DNA of 64,000 nucleotides from Streptomyces chrestomyceticus JCM 4735 (GTDB taxonomy: Bacteria > Actinomycetota > Actinomycetes > Streptomycetales > Streptomycetaceae). The translations under genes were made by a program, and so were the position numbers. Location of the stretch: assembly GCF_003865135.1 (NCBI RefSeq), contig NZ_BHZC01000001.1, positions 3,906,001 through 3,970,000 on the forward strand. Direction: 5' to 3'. Below, in pieces: positions 61,460-64,000 of this stretch. How positions within the stretch are numbered: position 1 is the first letter of the stretch; the number at the start of each line of letters is the position of its first letter. Below the pieces are notes generated by a model. The model did not search any database. It worked only from the letters and a program-made list of their open reading frames with translations, and was not told where the DNA came from.

Positions 61460-62503
61460 TCATCGTGTGGGTGCGCCGTTCACGGTGGACGTAGCAGGGG
61501 GCCGGACGGGTTCAGGGTGCAGGTGGATGGTGGTGGCTTCCCGAACCTGGCGAGCCAGCGTTTGCAACGCTGCGGTGAACGCGGCTGAGGTCGCCCCTTG
61601 GACGGTCAGGGTCAAGGTACGGCGGGTTGAGCAGCGTATGCCGGGGGTGATCCGTTTGCCGGGGTGGTGGTGGGTCAGCTGGAGCAGCCAACCGGCGCTG
61701 GTGCGAAGGGTGCCGAAGTCGTCGCGGTAGACCGGTCCGCCGGCCGTCCGGACGAGGTGGGCCTGGGCGTGGGTGAGGGGCGGGTTGAGGAAGACCGAGC
61801 CCGCCTGTCGTGCGTCCGGCCCGGTGTCGGGCAGGCTCAGGCCGCGTCGGCAGCGGTCGGCGAGAACGCCTGCGGCGGCTTCCCCCAGGGGCGGGCGCGC
61901 GCCAGGGCGGGTACCGAGGGCGTCAGCGAGGTGGGGGTTGGTGACTGGTGCTGCCCGGTGGGCGCGGGTCAGGTGCAGCGTGAGCTGGAGGATGGTCCAG
62001 CGGCCGGGCCGGGTTTTGAAGGTACTGGTGCGGTAGCCGAATGCGCACTGACCGGGCTGGAGTTCGGTGATCGTGCGCTGCTGCCAGTCGTAGACAGTGA
62101 GGTGGGCAAGGGTGTCGGATATCTGCTGGCCGTAGGCGCCGGTGTTCTGCACCGGGGCGGCGCCGGCGGTGCCAGGGATGCCGCCAAGGTACTCGACGCC
62201 GGACAGGCCCTCGTGGACGCAGTGCGCGACGAGATCGGCCAGCGGTTCTCCTGCCTGCACGGTGACTTCCACGATGTTGTTCCCGTGCCGGCGGAAGGTG
62301 ATGCCGCGGGTCGCCATGCGCACCGCGGTGCCGGGGTGTCCGGCGTCGTCGGCGAGGGTGTTGCTGCCGCCCCCGAGAATGAACGGCGGGGTGGGAAGGC
62401 CGCGTGCAAGGTCGGCCCAGTGGGCGGGATCGGTGTGGGTGAACAGCCGGTCGGCGGGGCCGCCCAGGCGCAAGGTGGTGTGGTCGGCCAGCAGCTCACT
62501 CAT
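61460..62503 (-). CDS. MurB-like UDP-N-acetylenolpyruvoylglucosamine reductase
   Basis: Protein of 347 residues. FAD-binding LGGGSNTLADDAG, GVEYLGGIPGTAGAAPVQNTGAYGQ, FGYRTSTFK (substrate Arg), AGSVFLNP (catalytic Ser) and a C-terminal HPEPV glutamate: all MurB active-site elements are kept. It would reduce UDP-GlcNAc-enolpyruvate to UDP-MurNAc. The housekeeping murB is normally elsewhere, so this looks like a second copy in a dedicated operon. ATG 62503 with GGGAGGG. Confidence 0.85.
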   Translation of the reverse strand: MSELLADHTTLRLGGPADRLFTHTDPAHWADLARGLPTPPFILGGGSNTLADDAGHPGTAVRMATRGITFRRHGNNIVEVTVQAGEPLADLVAHCVHEGLSGVEYLGGIPGTAGAAPVQNTGAYGQQISDTLAHLTVYDWQQRTITELQPGQCAFGYRTSTFKTRPGRWTILQLTLHLTRAHRAAPVTNPHLADALGTRPGARPPLGEAAAGVLADRCRRGLSLPDTGPDARQAGSVFLNPPLTHAQAHLVRTAGGPVYRDDFGTLRTSAGWLLQLTHHHPGKRITPGIRCSTRRTLTLTVQGATSAAFTAALQTLARQVREATTIHLHPEPVRPPATSTVNGAPTR

Positions 62504-62517
62504 CGGGGCCCTCCCGG

Positions 62518-63549
62518 TCAGATGGCGGAGATGGTTTTGAGGGCGAGGGATCGCAAGGGTGCGATGCGGGTGCGGGCGACGCCGTGGTAGACGGCGTTGG
62601 TGCAGATGACCAGGTAGCGGCCGGTGTCGGGGGCCAGGTAGAGGCTGGTTCCGGTGAAGCCGTGGTGGTAGGCGGTGCGGCCGCCGTCGGCCAGGACCCA
62701 GGACAGGCCGCGGTCGAGGCCCGGCTCGATTGGGGCGTGCGGGACCAGGCTGGCCCGTAGCCAGCCGCCCAGTGCGCCGCCGTCCTGGTAGGCGGTGATC
62801 AGGGCGTGGGCATAGGTGGCGAGGTCGCCGGGGGTGGAGAAGACGCCTGCGTGGCCGGCGATGCCGCCCATCAGGGCGGCGTTGTCGTCGTGGGCGGCAC
62901 CCCAGATCCGGGGGGCGCCGGGCAGGCGCTGTTCGGTCGGGGCGACGTTCTGGGACCGGGTGACGGGGCCATAGCAGGTGCGGTGCATGCCCAGGCCGGT
63001 CCACAGTTCGTGGCCGAGCATGTCCAGGGGGGTCTGGTGGAGGTGGGTCAGGGCCAGGCCGAGCAGGATGTAGCCGCGGTTGATGTAGCGGTGCGGTCCG
63101 GGGTCGGTCTCCAGTGGTTCGCGCATCAGCAGTTCGTGCAGCGGGGTGTTGGTGTTGCGGTAGTGGTCCAGGCGGGTGGAGGCGCGCAGGCCGGAGGTGT
63201 GGGTGAGCAGCTGCCGGATGGTCGGGTTGCCGCTGGGGGCTTCACCGGTCGTCGGCGGCAGGGCGGTGCACACTGGTTCGTCCAGGTTCAGGAGCCCGGC
63301 ATCGAGGGCTCGGCCGGTCAGGGGCCAGGTGGCGACGACCTTGGTCAGGGAGGCGATGTCGTAGACCGTCTCGGCGGTGGGGGGTGCGTCGCCGCATTCG
63401 GGGGCGACGGTGCCGGCCGTCAGGATGCGCTGCTGGCCGTCGGTGGTGCCGCAGATGACGACGCCGCCGGGGCTGGCGCCGTCGTCGACGACGGCGGTCA
63501 GGGTCTCGTGCAGGCGGGCGGTGTCGGCGGCGGGGAACGGTACGGGCAT
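62518..63549 (-). CDS. Serine hydrolase of the class C beta-lactamase fold
   Basis: Protein of 343 residues. The catalytic SxxK in YDIASLTKVVATWPL, the YxN-type tyrosine in PHRYINRGY and the late HHGFTGTSL (in place of KTG) fit beta-lactamase-fold esterases and D-aminopeptidases. No signal peptide, so it acts in the cytoplasm, unlike resistance enzymes. ATG 63549 shares its A with the MurA-like stop. Its place between MurA- and MurB-like genes suggests a role on a cell-wall-like intermediate. Confidence 0.82.
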   Translation of the reverse strand: MPVPFPAADTARLHETLTAVVDDGASPGGVVICGTTDGQQRILTAGTVAPECGDAPPTAETVYDIASLTKVVATWPLTGRALDAGLLNLDEPVCTALPPTTGEAPSGNPTIRQLLTHTSGLRASTRLDHYRNTNTPLHELLMREPLETDPGPHRYINRGYILLGLALTHLHQTPLDMLGHELWTGLGMHRTCYGPVTRSQNVAPTEQRLPGAPRIWGAAHDDNAALMGGIAGHAGVFSTPGDLATYAHALITAYQDGGALGGWLRASLVPHAPIEPGLDRGLSWVLADGGRTAYHHGFTGTSLYLAPDTGRYLVICTNAVYHGVARTRIAPLRSLALKTISAI

Positions 63550-64000
63550 CAGGGCGCCTCCGTGGTCAGGGTGATGTCGGCTCCCAGCGTGGCGAGGTTG
63601 GCCAGCAGGTGTCCGTAGCCGCGCCGGAGATGGAAAGTTCCCCGGATCGTAGAGGTGAAGTCGGCGGCGAGGGCGGCGATCAGCAGCGCGGTCACCGCAC
63701 GGATGTCCCCGGCAGCGACCTGCGCCGCTCGCAGGCGCACGGGCCCGCGGACGCGAATTGCCGGGCCGCGGGAGGTGAGGTCGGCGCCGAGGGCGCGCAG
63801 TCCCGCACAGTGCGTGTCGCGGCGGGGGTACACCCGCTCGGTGATCAGCGAGGTGCCCCGTGCCTGGGTGAGCAGGGCGGCGAGTTGGGGTGCGGTGTCG
63901 GTCGGCACGCCGGGGTGCGGTCCGGTGGCGGCCTGCACGGCGCGCAGGCCGTGGTGGTGCGCGCGCAGGGCGCCGTCCGCGCCGTCGGCGACCTTAAGGC
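63549..64000 (-). CDS. MurA-like enolpyruvyl transferase, C-terminal part (runs off the window)
   Basis: The last 150 residues of a UDP-GlcNAc 1-carboxyvinyltransferase: ATGPHPGVPTDTAPQLAALL, QARGTSLITERVYPRR, AAGDIRAVTALLIAALAA and RRGYGHLLANLATLGADI. The reading frame is open to the edge, so the N-terminus and the catalytic cysteine are not visible. It would feed the MurB-like enzyme two genes on. Probably a second MurA. Confidence 0.85.
   Translation of the reverse strand, partial: LKVADGADGALRAHHHGLRAVQAATGPHPGVPTDTAPQLAALLTQARGTSLITERVYPRRDTHCAGLRALGADLTSRGPAIRVRGPVRLRAAQVAAGDIRAVTALLIAALAADFTSTIRGTFHLRRGYGHLLANLATLGADITLTTEAP

Overview
The window is high-GC actinobacterial DNA and is almost certainly from a Streptomyces chromosome. 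Evidence for this is the codon bias, the frequent GTG starts, the GAGG-type ribosome sites, and the gene content: a CdgB-type GGDEF protein behind a BldD box, DasR (dre) sites at nag genes, a twin-CIRCE groEL, a SoxR-box quinone reductase, GpgS and OtsAB. From memory, the order from about 9 to 40 kb resembles the SCO4266-SCO4308 stretch of S. coelicolor read in reverse. No database was consulted.

Layout. 0-9 kb holds a HelD-type RNA polymerase motor, an ArsR regulator divergent from an MFS exporter, cutC, an HD-domain protein, a CtaG/DUF2243 pair and a Cmx-like exporter. 9.3-13 kb is a MurNAc-6-P catabolic operon (RpiR regulator, MurQ, PTS EIIBC) behind an apparently leaderless promoter with an inverted-repeat operator. 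13-18 kb holds an AGCS symporter, a frameshifted SDR gene, groEL and a cold-shock gene. 18.3-20.3 kb is the standout unit: a SAM-I riboswitch, a threonine-synthase-like PLP enzyme and a MoaD/ThiS-like sulfur carrier, best read as the MetM/MetO O-phosphohomoserine route to homocysteine. 20.4-24 kb holds gpgS, otsA and otsB. 24.5-29.4 kb holds a sugar-binding lipoprotein, nagK-nagA and a PfkB kinase, with dre-like sites. 29.5-41 kb holds a carbohydrate-binding membrane protein, a cdgB-like gene with an internal one-base frameshift, flavin reductase, ArfB, TerD, an SGNH hydrolase, a pentapeptide protein, a SoxR-type quinone oxidoreductase and a decayed M24 peptidase.

After about 42 kb the character becomes accessory. 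A methyltransferase lies between inverted copies of an IS5-type end; the full IS5 element has a predicted -1 frameshift. An IS481 element abuts it and cuts into a hypothetical gene. Next come a lipoprotein and a type VII secretion-like cassette (46.4-49.4 kb). At 50.4 kb the 3' half of a tRNA-Thr(TGT) marks an attachment site. It is followed by a tyrosine integrase, a divergent excisionase-like gene, a serine recombinase without its catalytic domain, a metallo-hydrolase, an XRE regulator, a FabG-like SDR, a four-cysteine WhiB-like protein, a ParB-like protein and a train of small plus-strand genes (including zinc-ribbon and VRR-NUC proteins) with shared promoter motifs. The right edge is a minus-strand operon of MurA-like, serine hydrolase (beta-lactamase fold), MurB-like and small hypothetical genes, running off the window.

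Three genes carry one-base frame breaks (15.36, 31.27 and 46.75 kb), two of them one base short in G/C runs and one with an extra base in a GC-rich stretch. This is either recent decay or consensus error in the assembly.
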